64,000 bases of DNA from Bidens hawaiensis (GCA_021521415.1 JAIQDT010000059.1:2852001-2916000); one strand, 5' to 3'. Shown: positions 10,998 through 23,844, numbered from the stretch's first letter. Translations and numbers: made by a program. Notes: a model not told the origin generated them from the sequence alone.

Positions 10998-12444
10998 CTA
11001 TGAAAGCAACGTTTGCTTTTTCAATCTCAGTTGGTGGTTACTCCAGTCAAACTCCCCATTTTGAGGTACCCTTGTGACTGCAACATTCCCTTGGTCTCTA
11101 ACTTGATTCCCAACATTTTGATTGACTCTATTCTGATTGTTTTGAATCTGCAGTTGGTTGTTCCTTTGAGGCTGAAAGGGTTGTTGCTGGGTTCTATTTT
11201 GATTTTGATAGGGGTTTTGATTGGTGATTTGATTTCTCTGATGCTGGAAGTTTTGGTTCTGATTCTGGTAAAACTGATTTTGATTTACTTGGTTTCCCAC
11301 TTGCTTTGGCATGTTGCATTCTCTTGCGAAATGTCCAGGTTGTTGACAGTTGTAGCAGATGGCTTTTGATTTGTCAACCTATTCTCTCATTTGGTCCATT
11401 GAAGCTTGATCTTCCTGTTAAGTTGTATAACCTCTTGTTTCTCACAGCTAACATGGCAGCCTGCCATTTGATGTCCATATCTTCCAAGTCATCAGCATCA
11501 ATTTGCTCAAGGTCTTCCTGCACAATGCTTGTGTTGATCAGGTTCTTGGCCACAAATGCATGATATGACTCAGTAAACATAGAGAAAAATGCTTGGTAAT
11601 CAGTTCCTAGAGTTGTATTGTTCTGCACAAATGTGGACTGTCCACTTGCTGTTGAGGCTACATCATCTTCTATCAATTGAACATTAAATCTTGGCTGTCC
11701 ACCACATGTTGAACTTGTCTCATTTGGCTCTTCAATGATTGGCTGCTGATTCTTGATTGAGAGATTTCCCATTGGAGCTACAAGAGTATTGTTCACTTGA
11801 AAAATGGGCTTATCTTCTCTAATCATGTGGTTTTCGTTCATGTCATGTTCTGCAGTCTTGAGGAATGCTATTACATCATCCAACTTAAAGTTGGGGAAAT
11901 TGGCCTTTTCCTTGATGAATTTGTTGGCCGTATACCACTCACTAGACAAAGATGACAGAAGCTTCTTGTTTAGCTTAAAATCTGAGATCTGCAGGTTAGT
12001 TGTTCTTATATCATTCACAATCACCATGAACCTTTGTAGGACTGATTTTAATCTTTCTCCATCTTTAAACTTGAATCTATCCAGCTGTTGCTTCAGTCAA
12101 TCCTTCTTAATGTCTCTCAGTTTTGTATTGCCCTCAAACATTTCAATAACAGCATCATACATATCTTTAGTAGTTTTGTGATGATTGACAGTTGTCAGTA
12201 TTTCCCAAGACAGACCTAGCTTCAGCATAGATAGTGCTTTGTCATCTCTTTGCTTCATTTTTAGCTCTATAGTGGAACTATTGTTTGCAGCAGTGGAAGC
12301 AACATAGTTTCCCTCTGTAATAGATGTCCAGAGTTCCGGGTGATTGTAGTTTACAGCAGCTTCAAAAAGTACCTTCCATGTAATAAAGTTTTCTTGTCCA
12401 AGCAGTCTAGGAATTTTGTTGGTAGAAACTTCTTGGTCTTCCAT
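10998..12444 (-). pseudogene. Copia-1 Gag capsid and zinc knuckle
   Basis: The chosen start is the ATG at 12444, 109 bases from the LTR edge; the open frame reaches further upstream only through a GTG. The UBN2-type Gag core (LLGQENFITWK, DMYDAVIEMFEG, LLSSLSSEWYT) is followed by a canonical CX2CX4HX4C knuckle at 11316-11357 and an Asn/Gln-rich tail. An in-frame TGA lies at 12097-12099, and the frame shifts near 11375 and 11025. Gag would have formed the particle and packaged RNA. Confidence 0.88.
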
Positions 12445-12538
12445 TTCAGCAGATCTGACTTTTGCAGCAGAGAAACAGAGTAAAGCTTCAAGTTTTATCA
12501 CAAACCTTCAGTCTCGTGGACTTCAGCGAGCTTCCAAA

Positions 12539-12550
12539 GCTTTTATACCA
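12539..12550 (-). promoter_or_regulatory. Copia-1 primer binding site (tRNA-iMet type, decayed)
   Basis: On the minus strand two bases after the LTR end, TGGTATAAAAGC differs at two positions from TGGTATCAGAGC, the standard plant initiator-Met primer site. Confidence 0.75.
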
Positions 12551-12552
12551 CT

Positions 12553-13582
12553 TGTCAAGATCGGGAGTCAGGTGCAAACCTTAGAAATGTTGACAAGAAC
12601 ACACTAACACAGTTACCCAAAGGCTTATTGAATAACCCTGCAGAATCAGGATACCCAACGAATGGGAACGAATGTTTGATGTTGTAGACATGAAACAATA
12701 ACAGATAATCAATAAGAACACAATCAAAGACAAAGATTCACTGTATTTAATATATCATTAAATAGAACAGTGAGAGGAATGTCTAGGGTTTTGTTAATGA
12801 CGGCGGTGGCTGTACGAGGAAACAAATAAAATATTCGCTAAGGATGTTTCTCGTATTCCGTGTCACGTCTGCCCTAAAATGGGAACCTAGGACCGTATTT
12901 ATAGACCTTGACATTCCTTCTAGAATCTCTAATTATTACATAATGAAAGAAAAAATAAATACAAGTGTAAGAGTCTTCGAGCAAGGTTTATCTCTTGCTC
13001 GAGCAGACTCAGTATGTAGGGTATGCTCGATGAGTGTCTTCGAGCATACTTTACTTAGAATATTTTCCAATGAAAATATTCTCCTCTAGCAGTCTTCATT
13101 CCTCTTTACCAGTCCTTGCTTTGCTCGAACTAATCCATCGAGCAAGCTTATTCTTCTTGATGTCTTCAATCTTGTCATAAGACTTATTCAGCAATCTTTA
13201 GCATGCTCGGATGTAAATCTTTCTTGAGATTGAAGCATGCTCGTAGTCTATGCTTGGAGCACATGACATCTTCTTATTGCAACCATGCTCGTCACTCTGT
13301 GCACGGACATCATGTGCTCATAACACTTGGTTAAAACTTGAATGATCAAGCTGTTTGCTCGATTGACTATCCATGCTCGATAAAAGAATACTATTGCTTG
13401 TTGAAGTGTAGCTTGCTCGAAGCCTTAACACTTAGAGAAATCAACCATAAATGGTTCAGAAGACCTTGCTCGAAGTAGTAAAATCATGCTCGATAGTCTA
13501 GGCTTGCTCGAAGTCCATACTTAGCGTTTCCTGAGTAGTTTGATACGATTCCAATATTTCTTATCAAAAATCCGACCCAACA
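12553..13582 (-). mobile_element. Copia-1 5' LTR
   Basis: This 1.03 kb LTR matches 22-1052 with scattered substitutions and small indels. On the minus strand it starts TGTTGGGTCGG and ends next to the primer site. It contains more than ten TGCTCGA or TCGAGCA motifs. The outer flank (13583 onward, TTAAT) cannot be compared with the other end, which lies outside the window. Confidence 0.85.
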
Positions 13583-15113
13583 TTAATGTCCTTGTACATT
13601 ACAAGAATAACTTAAATAAGCTCAGTTTGAAAAATCACTATTTTACCAAGTTTAATTTAACGACCTTGAATAAAACAGATAAACGTTTTGATCTTTTAAT
13701 TTTGATTTGATAAAAACATGACAAGATTTGTTTATCCAATGAAACACCCAGAGAGATAGTTCACTCATACATCCAGAGTCGAAAACTCAATCAGAAAGAA
13801 AATCTTTTTGTCTTTTCAATAGACACAAATATCAAATGAATCTTAACAATAGAAACCTGAAATCAATACAGAAATCATATATTTTTCTAAGTTTGAGCAG
13901 GGAATCATATTGACCAAATTTCCCATCCATCATAGCTTTATCTTTAGTGTTTATTATGACTGGTGTTAAGTCAGTCATTGGTATTGTTATCAACCTAAAC
14001 CTTTTGAACAAATGATTCAGGAATTTATGTGATATATTTAATTGGTTCAATTAGGCACAAAATATCAGGAATATTTAGTTCTAGTCTTGATTCAGGTGTA
14101 ATTTGATTTTTACTTAGTCACCCCAACTTGACTTAAACCTTAGAATCAAAAGATAAAACGACTTTTAGTTTAAGAAAATCAGCAAATAATCCCCACTACA
14201 ATACATACCCCCGTTATCAAGCAATAACCTAAGGTCCTTTACCATGGATGAGTATGCACGATTTCATCTGTCGGCTTGCAAACATTTTGTCCCTTGCGGT
14301 CCGTTTGTTAATGGTAATAAGATGCGAGCAAAGGGACAACGTGTGTCTAACAGCGGATTTTGATCAAGTCAGTAATGATTTTCGTACATAAGTACTTGTG
14401 AGATCAAGTTTAATGACTTATAAAGCAGCTTAATCTGCGGGTTTGCCTTTTAAAGCTTGTTTAAATATTCATCGAAATGAATACCCAGATGATAAACCGC
14501 ATAAAGACCCGATGGATCGAGGAACCTTAAAGCATCCCATCAATATAGGATTTAAGGCCATAAAACCATACATCTTTGAAGCGTTAACCACTTATTGATA
14601 GCTATGTTTTAACAAATTTAAACAATCATTCTAATTAAAAGGCTTGAGTATGACCAGCTACTACATTTCTGCCATCATTATCAAGACTTTTGTTAGAAAC
14701 TAACACCCCATCAATTTGGCAACTTTTAAGTTTATATCACTTACTTTCCCTTACTTGTTTGTTTTAAAGGCCTACCAATGCACTAATATAGTTAAGCACA
14801 CAGCCTTTTATGCCTACATTTTTACTGGATTTGGGACCAGACGATCAATGTACTATCATCTTCCCTTTTTGCTATCAAAACTCATTTTCTGAGAAGCAAC
14901 ATTTTTTAATATTTTTGACATTTTTGAATTTTATCATGTTTTTGGCTTTTTCAAATTTTTATGTTTTTGGTTTTTCTTTGAAATTTCTCACACTAAAATC
15001 AAAAACTGCATGAAAAACTATTTATAAAAGAAAATTTGACTCTGATGTTCAGGATCACAAGGTATCCCACAGACCTGTAATCTCGGTAACCCCCTTTTCA
15101 ACACCGCCCAAAA
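13583..15113 (-). other. Probable 3' untranslated region of Copia-2
   Basis: No gene is visible. The stretch lies directly downstream, on the minus strand, of the RNase H end of Copia-2. It contains a TCACCCCAACTTGACTTAAA block (about 14112) like one in the Copia-1 3' region. Copia-1 seems to have inserted into it, because Copia-1's 5' LTR abuts it at 13582. The Copia-2 3' LTR was not found. Confidence 0.5.
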
Positions 15114-15370
15114 CTTTTAAACCATTAAGTTTTAATAAAAATTGAAATTGTGACTTATCAAAAGCTTTGGTGAAAAGATATGTCTTTTGTTAATCGGTGT
15201 GAATTTTGTCTACGGTAATCAACTTCTTTTCGTAGCAATCACGAATGAAGTGATACCGTATCTCAATATGTTTAGTTTTAGAGTAGTTTACCGGATTCTT
15301 AGTTATTGATATGCATTATTATCTACGAAGATAGGGGTAGTAAGAAAATTCAAACCGTAGTCCCACATCT

Positions 15371-15375
15371 GTTGT
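15371..15375. repeat. Target site duplication GTTGT, left copy
   Basis: GTTGT here and at 17052-17056 flank the solo LTR exactly. Confidence 0.9.
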
Positions 15376-17051
15376 TGATGTGTTGTAAAACACACATCTT
15401 TTCCGCACCTTTTATCTAAGTTGTTATATTATATTTAATGTATTTTAACGTATTTTATCTAGGTTTTATGTAGTTTTATTTATCTTGTAGGCTATGGGTT
15501 AAAGGAAGAAAAACTGTACTTCGTGATGAGCTTAAAGGCATTGAACACATACGATTTCAAGACAAAGCTCAAAGCCCGGCCCATATACATCATGGAGAAG
15601 CCCAAGTCTTACACTAATAAAAATATAAAAAAAATTAAACCCAAAAGCCCCTAGTAGATTGCGATCGAAGTAGGAGCAGCCAAAAAGAAAAGAAGAAAGC
15701 TAGGGTTCTTGAGTGTGGAGGGTAAGGAAGAAGGAGTGAAGAACAAGTGTTCAGGAACAATTTTCCATCAGTTTTCACATCCGAGTGCAGCCAAGAAACA
15801 TTACATATCCTTTCTTTATTAACATTGTTGAATCACTTTATTTTTCTTGATCAATTGTTGCATAGTTTTGCAATTGCTTGAAAGATTGACTTGTTTATGA
15901 TTAGTATTTATTGTTGAATGATTGTTAAGATGATTGGAATGAGTTATATAATGTTTTTATTGAGTAATCATGGCTGTCCAAAATTGATGTTAGGCTAAAC
16001 TTGTCGGTTCTACCTAGGAATGATGATTATTGTTAGTGTTTGATGAGTTTTATGGATTGTTTGATTGATAGACTTGAATTGTTATTGTAAAGTTCGATTT
16101 AGACATGAAATAGGTTGTGTTTGATGGTTGGAAATTTTGATAATTTATTGCTTAAACACCTTGCGTTGGTTAATTAGTTCCGTATTGATTGATCGGTGCT
16201 TGTTTGATTCTAGACTTTGTGTTTAGGGTTTGTTTGCAGTAGGTACAACCGTAGTGTTTTGTTGCATCATTTATTGGTTAAAGTACAGCGGTTAGACGCC
16301 TTGGAGACCGAGAGGTGATAAGAAGTTAGGGTTGTCTCATTACCTTTGCATGCTAGAATTAGAATTGCGCGAGAGCGAGTTCGTTTCTTGTTCGGTTTAG
16401 GTGTTTTAAGCGACTAGTTGATCTATTTGGTTTAAATTAAATTGTTCCTCTATCCTTGGTTGTTTAGTATTCATTACCATTAGGGTCGATTGTTGGTGAG
16501 ACCGAGAGGTGAGTCAACATTAGAACACATTAACAATTGTTTTCCGGTTTGGTTGTTTTAGCCTTTTAAAAGTGGTTAGGGTTTGTTATGTGAGACCGAG
16601 AGGTGATCCATTTAGCCCGAGCTATCCTTAGTTGTGTCATTTTTTGGAACCGGTGTCTTAATATCATTCAATCCATTTTCTTGTTAGACCTACAATTTGA
16701 TTCAAACCTAGTTAGATGTTTTTCTCCATCCAAAGTCAAGACGGTTTTCGTTAAGTTTTCTATTTTTGGTAACTTTTGTCCATCAGTCCAGTTAGTCCAG
16801 TTAAATTATTTTAAAAAAGAAAAACTAAAATCAAAAATAAGTTAAATATTATTCTTGGGTAGGTCTTGTTTAGGGTTAGTGATCATTAGCGTTTATACGT
16901 GTCCTCGTGTTCGATACTCGGACGTCTTAGGTATATACTACTTACGACCGGTACACTTGCCGGTTGTGTGTGGTTAGGATATTCGTTTTAAATTTAAAGC
17001 ATAGTTGTGAGGGTCATTCATTGTTTTAGACATATCATCCGACGCACACCA
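15376..17051 (+). mobile_element. Athila-type solo LTR inside Copia-2 RNase H
   Basis: The element is 1676 bases with TG...CA ends and a perfect 5-base duplication. The 3' part (CCTCGTGTTCGATACTCGG, then a CCGGTACACTTGCCGG block) resembles the U5 side of plant Athila/Tat LTRs and the general layout of the LTR at 54576-55654. There is no primer site, polypurine tract or coding frame, so it is a solo LTR left by LTR-LTR recombination. Orientation is inferred from that U5 block. Confidence 0.85.
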
Positions 17052-17056
17052 GTTGT
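17052..17056. repeat. Target site duplication GTTGT, right copy
   Basis: It pairs with 15371-15375. Confidence 0.9.
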
Positions 17057-17657
17057 TGTATCCAAAGAACCTGAGAACAGCAACTAGAGGCAGCTACATA
17101 CTCAGCTTCACATGTAGACAACGAAACCGTGGTTTGTTTCTTGCATTGCCAGGTGACAAGTCGTTTGCCCAAGAACGGACACCCTGCCGTAGTAGATTTT
17201 ACATTCAGCTTATAGCTTCCATAATTAGAATCATAATAAGCCCTTATCACAAACTCATCGTCTTTTGGATCCCAAAGACCGACCCCCGGACATCCCTTAA
17301 GATAGGGTATAATTCTTCTGACGATCATGAGATGTGAAACCTTCGGATTTGACTGATATCGGGCGCACAAACAGGTAGCATACATGATGTCTGGCCGAGA
17401 AGCAGTCAAATACATCAATGAGCCTATCATGGATCGGTATAAAGTTTGGTCAACCTTCTCCCCGTTGGGATTAGGACCGATACAATGATTCAATGGTAGA
17501 GGAGTACTGATTGCCGTTGCATCAGACATGTTGAACTTCGTCAATACATCATTAACATACTTTGTCTGATGGATAAAAATACCATCCGACATCTGCTCTA
17601 CTTGAAGTCCAAGAAAGAATTTCATCTCTCCCATTGCACTCATCTCAAACTTCTTTT

Positions 17658-18509
17658 TCATGACTTCTTCAAGCAAAGAACATCGTTTATCGATCCAAAA
17701 ATTATATCATCGACATATATCTGCACAATCAGTAGATGCCCATCATCAGATTTGGTGAAAAATGTACAATCAACGGTTCCTCTGATAAACCCGTTGTCCC
17801 AGAGATGTTGGGACAACATCTCATACCAAGCTCTCGGGGCTTGATGGAGACTGTAAAGGGCTTTATCAAGGAGATACACTTTGTCTTTGTGGATCGGATC
17901 GACAAACTCCGGTGGTTGTCCCACATAGACTTCTTCACTAATCTTCTCGTTAAAGAATGATGACTTCACATCCAAATGATAAACATTGAAACCTTTCCAA
18001 GAAGCAAATGCTAGAAATATCCGAATAGCATCTAGCCTTGTAAATGGTTCATAAACCTCATTGTAGTCGATACCTTCTATCTGGTTAAATCCCAATACAA
18101 CAAGTCTTGCCTTGTTTCTAACAATGATTCCATTCTCATCCCTTTTGCATTTGAACGCCCACATGGTGTTAATCTGTTTCTTGTCTTCAGGTAAGTCAAC
18201 CAATTTCCAGACCCCAAGCTTCTCAAACTTCATAAGCTCCTCTTGCATGGCATTAACCCAGCTTTCTTCTGTTAGGGCCTCTTTATACGTTTTTGGCTCA
18301 ACCTGAGAAATAAAACATTTAAATGAGAATTGATTTTGTAAAGGAGAAACCTTAGAATAGAAACACGGGAGATTCTGAGCAATTTGACGTCTTGTTTGCA
18401 CCCCAGCATTCAAATCTCCTGTTATGTTATCCTTGGGATGGTAGTTTAAAGTTCTTGGCACCACCTCGGTAGGTACAGACACTTCAGGTTGGAGATTGTT
18501 CTCACACAC
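17658..18509 (-). pseudogene. Copia-2 reverse transcriptase
   Basis: Motifs in order are ESWVNAMQEEL, MWAFKCKRDENG, NVYHLDVKSSFFN, LHQAPRAWYE and the intact catalytic YVDD at 17706-17717. A frameshift at about 17660-17675 separates it from the RNase H segment. Upstream it is in the same frame as the integrase fragment at 18786 but separated by several stops (18510-18785). It encoded the RNA-dependent DNA polymerase. Confidence 0.9.
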
Positions 18510-18785
18510 TTCAGTAGCAACAATGGATGGAGAAATAGCTTCAATAATATCCTAATCTAATTGACCATCATCATCAAAAACAATATTAGTCTCTGGAAAG
18601 TCATCAGATTGAACATGGTCAGGTACATCTTGAGGAGCAGACACAGGTTCTTTAGGCATAGTCACTTGATTTTCCGACAATTGTTGATTTTAAATCATCC
18701 TCAAAGTTTCTTCAGATTAATCTTCCTCAGGGAGTTTGAAACTCTCCCAAAGACTCTCATAATCAAATAGCCTAGAATCCCCTGG

Positions 18786-19632
18786 TCATTGGATGGTAGG
18801 AGTGTATTTTTGACAATCCAAATTTTGGACTTGAATGATCTTGTGGAGGCTAGGAATGTAGACATGTCTAAGTGGACTAACATACCCCACAAAGAAACCT
18901 TCGATGGATTTGGGACCAAATTTTCCATTTGGTTCAAGAACAGTACACATTGATCCAAACGGTTCAAGCCACTTCAGATTAGGTTTTCGACGATTTAGTA
19001 GCTCAAAACACGTCTTGCCGAATTTCTTGACCGTAAGTACCCGATTAAGAGTAGAACAAGCTGCTGCTACTGCTTCTAACCAAAAATGAACTGGTAATTT
19101 TGAATCTGAAAGCATAGTTCTAGCTGTTTCAATCAAAGTCCTATTCTTCCGTTCAGCGACCCCATTTTGTTGTGGTGTGTACAGTGCACTAAATTCATGA
19201 AGAATCCCCCGGTCATTACAGTACTCAAGCATCTTGTTGTTCTTGAATTATGTTCCATTATCACTTCGTATACGACGGATCGGTAGATTATATAGTGTCT
19301 TCAATTTCTTGAACAAAATCATAATCATATGTCTCATCCTTTGATTCCAAAAACATTACCCACGAAAATCTCGAGTAATCGTTAGTAACCACAAGACAAT
19401 AAAGCTCTCATGTGATACTTTTGACATTCACTAGACCAAATAGATCCATATGGAGACGTTCAAATAATAAGTTGTTGGAGTTGATAATTTTCTTCGGATG
19501 TGGTCTCTTTGTCTGGTTTCCCTTTTTACAGTCCAAACAATCTTCACTCAATTGAAAATTCCTTAAATTAACTCCCTCTACCAGATTCTTATGAACCAGA
19601 TGGTTCATTTTCCTCAAACTTATAGGTCCCAT
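18786..19632 (-). pseudogene. Copia-2 GAG-pre-integrase and integrase
   Basis: The pieces contain HMDLFG, GVAERKNRTLIETARTM (19232 leftward) and a FGSMCTV...GKFGPKSIEGFFVGY end. The frame shifts between 19408 and 19232, and a stop follows VKSIT at 19408. Zinc-type residues (CLDCKKGNQTKR) precede the core. These fragments are enough to place the integrase but not to encode it. Confidence 0.85.
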
Positions 19633-19740
19633 CCTCCGATGCTATAAAACTAATTCCCGTTCAGATGCTCTTGAGATGAAACATTGAGCAGATCCCGAAG
19701 AGGTTGATGTAGTGCTTATATTCATGACGTAAAGATCATT

Positions 19741-20052
19741 TTATCGTGGAGCACACATAAGAATCCACTCTTCTGGAATTTTGAAACCCGGTTTCAAAAT
19801 CAAACATTCTCGGTCCGTGAAATGTGTGGAGAAGTGTTTATCACAAATCTGTGATATGCTGAGCAAATTATTCTCCAATTCTGAAATGTAGTTAACGTTC
19901 TCGAATGTTACTTTTCCATTTGTTAAGGTGCCTTCACCAACAATTTGTCCTCCTTGGTTTCTAGAAAAACTGACATACCCTCCTCTTATTGATTTGACAT
20001 CATTCAGCAAGTAGAGAGTACATGTCATGTGCCTAGAGGCTCCACTATCCAT
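19741..20052 (-). pseudogene. Copia-2 protease
   Basis: It contains MDSGASRHMT, GTLTNGKVTF and NNLLSISQICD, the pepsin-like retrotransposon protease with its catalytic DSGA intact. In-frame stops follow at 19741 and again near 19640. It lies just upstream of the GAG-pre-integrase part. Confidence 0.87.
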
Positions 20053-20105
20053 TATCCAATGAGAATCGTGGGATCTTGAAAGCCCCTACACATACAATTA
20101 ACAGC

Positions 20106-21996
20106 TTAGTGAAACAAGGAAACCCAAGCCTTCTTGGTCTTGGGTTGTTTGAAGTTTTTGTATAACAACCTAACATCATCATAATTTGAACCACCAGTTA
20201 TTGAATCTTCACTAGTTACTTGTGACTCACATTCAGTTGTTTCTTTCTCAACAACCTCTGGTGGTTTAACAACATTTTTTACCACCCAGTATTGACATGC
20301 GGCTTGTCTTTTGTTATAAAATGATGTTTGAATTAATTTTGAAACTTTTGGTTTTGGAACATCAGTTGTTACAAGCTTTTCAACATCAATTTTAATTGAC
20401 TCATCTCTTATTAAGATTTTAACCTTTATAGGAACGCTCATTGGATTCTTTTCACACATATAACCTAGGCCAGGTTTTTTGCTAACAGTCTGTTGAAGCG
20501 AAATGTGATCATGTTTATATCGATTGGGACAAGCGTAAAACACGTGTCCAACTTCATTGCAACAAAAACAACGTCTCTTATCAATGAACTTATTGATTTG
20601 AGATGTAGTTTCTACCTGATCACGTTCTGCCTTCAAACGATAAAATTCATCATTTGATTGATTTCTAAATTCAGTTTCTTTTTCAGATTCAGATGTTTTT
20701 CCATGCACAAACATAATCTTTTTCTCTTAAAGTTATTTAATTCGATGAGATTGCTTGTTATAAAAACTTGTTTTAGCCAATCCTGTCGAATTCTCAACTT
20801 CCTTTTTTTTTACCCAACCCATGAGTTTTACCAGTTTCTTCGGTCAGCACCGATTCTGCCATTTTTATTCCAGTAGATGCATCACAACCAGAACACTCAT
20901 TCTTCTCACAATCACCTTCATCATACTTGGAGATATCATGATGTGGAGTGTTGAGTTCCACATTTAGTGCCTTTTTAAAACCTTTTGGTTTCATTGGAAT
21001 ATAAGCATTCCACATAGGTGGAGGCACAACATGATAATCCTCTTTGATGTTCTCAGTCTCATTATTCTTATGTTTTGTTTATTGCTTTGGAATAATGTGA
21101 TCAAGAACATACGACGATGCGGCATAGCTTACTAACTTCAAATTAACTATTTCAGTCTGAATCTTGAGTGTTTGAAGCAAAGTTTGAGTGCTGCATTCTC
21201 GTCTATGTGTCTGTTGATGGAAATTTGTTTGTCTTCAATCGTGTGTTTTAACATTGAAATAGTTTTCTGATCTTGTAAAATCCTTTCCCATAAATTCTTT
21301 TCACACGATTGAGGTTTCAAATATGCCTCATTAACAACATTCAAATCAAACAATGATTTGCCATAGTGTCTTTTCAACTATTTAATTTCAAGAGTTTAAG
21401 GTCACATTCAACACAAGGCAATTCATATTTTTCGCATAAGTTTGAGTTTAAAGTTACCTCATTTGCCATGAATGCTTGATCGGTTGGTTCATCACTTGAA
21501 ATTTCTGAATCTTCATCAGTCACAACTTCAACAATTTCATCAACCACATTATCTTTTGAATCTTCACCTTTGCTTGATTCCTTGACATTTGATTCATCAA
21601 TGTCTTCCTCTCCAAAATCTATCTTACCTTGTGGCACTTCCTCACCATTAAACCATCCTGCAAAACTCTTTATAATATCAGCAGGAAATAATGAAATAAG
21701 ATAGTCAGAAGGAACCTCATGAATCTTATCGAATGATCGAGGAAGTTCGTCATCGGAAGTATCATGATCAACTTTTTGCACACCCTTGTTACTTTCTTCA
21801 TTTTCATCCTTGAACACCTTGTCCAAGCTCACATCATTAACCACTTCATTTTCAACAAAAACATCCATTTTCTCATCAGACTCTTTAACCACAGTCTCAA
21901 TCTCATTGTCATCCTTATCCATAACCTCTTGTTTGTCTTAATCAACCACTTGAGCCACATTTTCTTGGAACACAGAGTTCCAATTGAATCCTTCAT
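20106..21996 (-). pseudogene. Copia-2 Gag C-terminal and linker region
   Basis: Three open segments (21922-21374, 21377-21147, 20714-20106) in shifted frames encode an acidic, Glu/Asp/Ser-rich spacer and then a second zinc knuckle, CFCCNEVGHVFYAC, near 20580-20540. There is a further stretch of non-coding decay at 20720-21140. The layout parallels that of Copia-1 (long spacer with a second knuckle). Confidence 0.7.
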
Positions 21997-22018
21997 CGAC
22001 TGGAGCTATAGAAGCCTT

Positions 22019-23419
22019 TTACTGTGAAGTTGATGCTTCAGTAGTTTTCTTCCCCTTTGATGATTCTCCCTCTAGACGGTGATATATTGCTTGCTTGTGG
22101 TAATCCCATCCAAAAGGATTTGCAGCATTATTCTCCACACTTTTGCTAGTACATTCCCTCTTGAAATGTTCTTTCTCTTTGCAACGAAAACATCTAACTT
22201 TAGACTTGTCAAATCCTAACTTTGATGTTGTACCATCAAGCACATTCCCGCCGGTGATTTCTTTGAATCTTTGTGCTCTTCTTATTACACTTGCCATGCA
22301 CCACCTTATGTCAATCATTTCCATTTCCTCTGGGTCGATCTGATCATAATATTCTTTTATCATATTGTAATTTCCAATGCAACCCGCAACCAAACACTCG
22401 TATGATTCTAGAACAGATCCCAGAAATGCCATGTGTTCATTGATAGTGTCAGTGGTCATGTTTCCCGTATTCTTTAGATTCACAGCTATATTGCACTGTA
22501 TATCATCAGATTCTTGTATACTTGAAGCTTGAGAAACTGGGATTGTTCCTGAATAACTACTACTGTACTTAGGAGTAGCAGAAATAACAGGTACACTAGT
22601 TGCAAGGGCTTGACTGGTTTGTTCAGCACAGAATGCAGTAGGAATCTTGGGATTTGAAGAACTTGATTATGAACCCTTGTAGTATAATCCCACATCTTGT
22701 GATACTGCGGTTGATTTCATCTTTTGCTTCTTTCTGAGCTCCAGATCATGAGCTTCAAGCTTCTCGATAAAACTTGCAATATTTAGACGGGTATAAGCAA
22801 TAGGGTTTGAATGTTGAATCATGATAAATGTCCCCCATTCTTCAAGTAATGCGTCAGCAAGTTTATCAATGTATTCATACTCAGGCTTGTCAATCTTTAG
22901 CCTCTTCATTTCATTCACCAGGTAGCAGTATCTCTCAATCAACTGTGTGAAAGATTCACCCTTAACTTGAGTAAATATATAAAATTCTTTCTTGAGCAGT
23001 GCTATTTTACTCTTTCTCATATCAGGGTTTCCACGATATTTGTTTAACAATGCATGCCACGTTGAGTAACAAGATCTATTGTGCTGCAATAGTTGAAAGA
23101 TCTCAGCTTTGATGACTTGTTGAAAGATATTCAACATTTTCTTCTCTTTGAGAAATAGAGGTTTATCTGCATCAACAATTTGAGACAGTGGATAGTTTTC
23201 CCCAGTTTCATCCTTGGGAATTATGTACTCTTCCTTAACTGCTGTCCATGTTTCGTAGTTCAAAGCTTGAACATATGTCTCGAACTTATCGGCCCATGAC
23301 GGATAGTCTTCCATTCTAAGAAGATTAGGAGGCTTGTTGGACGTTCCCATTTCATTTTCCAAGTTAATGTTCTGAAGTAGAGTAGGCGGCTGTGACACAA
23401 AAGCACTTAGGTTTTCCAT
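22019..23419 (-). pseudogene. Copia-2 Gag
   Basis: The chosen ATG is at 23419 (MENLSAF); the frame extends upstream only through a TTG. The Gag core contains PPNLLRMEDYPSWADKFETY, SKIALLKKEF and KLEAHDLELRKK, typical of the UBN2 family. A TAA at about 22667 interrupts the frame, which continues in phase to the knuckle CFRCKEKEHFKREC (about 22200-22150) and a stop at 22019. Confidence 0.88.
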
Positions 23420-23439
23420 CTTGAAAGTCAACGGATATG

Positions 23440-23640
23440 GGTAATATGGTCAACGTATAAGTGTATAAGTGGATGGTCAACGTATATGTGAATGGTCAAC
23501 GTATATGAAAATGGTCAACGTATATGTGTATGTTCAACGTATAAGTGGCTGGTCAACGTATGTGTTTACCTTATAACATATGCGGCGTTTAACTTATACG
23601 CCGTATATGTTATACGTGATCAACATACACAGTGCCATGA
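23440..23640. repeat. GGTCAACGTATA repeat array in the Copia-2 leader
   Basis: Six copies of GGTCAACGTATA(T/A)G or a one-base variant lie at 23446-23565. An imperfect palindrome follows (ACATATGCGGCG ... CGCCGTATATGT) at about 23575-23610. The array lies between the primer site and the gag start. Confidence 0.82.
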
Positions 23641-23844
23641 CATATATGGTAAACAACATGGTTTAGGTATTTTGATGATTTGAAGGTTCAAATGATGTAG
23701 GAAATAGATGAATTTTGGTAGGGTTTGTTACGGATAGGTAAGAAACAAAGTGTGAGAGTTTGGTGAACTTTTGACGGTTGAATTGGTAGATATAGAGAAA
23801 AACCATGAAAACATGAAGTGTTCAAGCTAGTAACGAGCCATAAT

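Larger units (their letters stand above)
1053..13582 (-). mobile_element. Copia-1 LTR retrotransposon, 5' LTR to extra ORF
   Basis: The minus-strand order is: 5' LTR 13582-12553, primer site 12550-12539, gag, protease, integrase, reverse transcriptase and RNase H (12444-5779), a long 3' untranslated region, and an extra ORF (1449 leftward). The 3' LTR must lie off the left edge. The long gag, long 3' region, extra ORF and repeated short motifs in the LTR and 3' region recall the Sirevirus branch of Copia; this is a comparison and not a proof. Many stops and frameshifts show it is dead. Confidence 0.8.
15114..17676 (-). pseudogene. Copia-2 RNase H, split by a solo LTR
   Basis: The upstream part (17676-17052) has MGEMKFFLGLQVEQ, GSLMYLTASRPDI and WQCKKQTTVSLSTCEAEY. 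The downstream part (15370-15114) ends in TKAFDKSQFQFLLKLNG after a one-base frameshift. The break falls inside a run of Gln codons, and the two halves rejoin in phase when the LTR at 15376-17051 and one copy of GTTGT are removed. This is direct evidence that the LTR inserted into an existing Copia gene. Confidence 0.87.

Noticed and set aside
22..13582. A single 13.56 kb Copia with LTRs at 22-1052 and 12553-13582.
   Set aside because: No polypurine tract borders 1053, and the flanks of the left LTR nearly match each other (TCAGA/TCTGA) rather than the right flank TTAAT. The left LTR is better read as solo.
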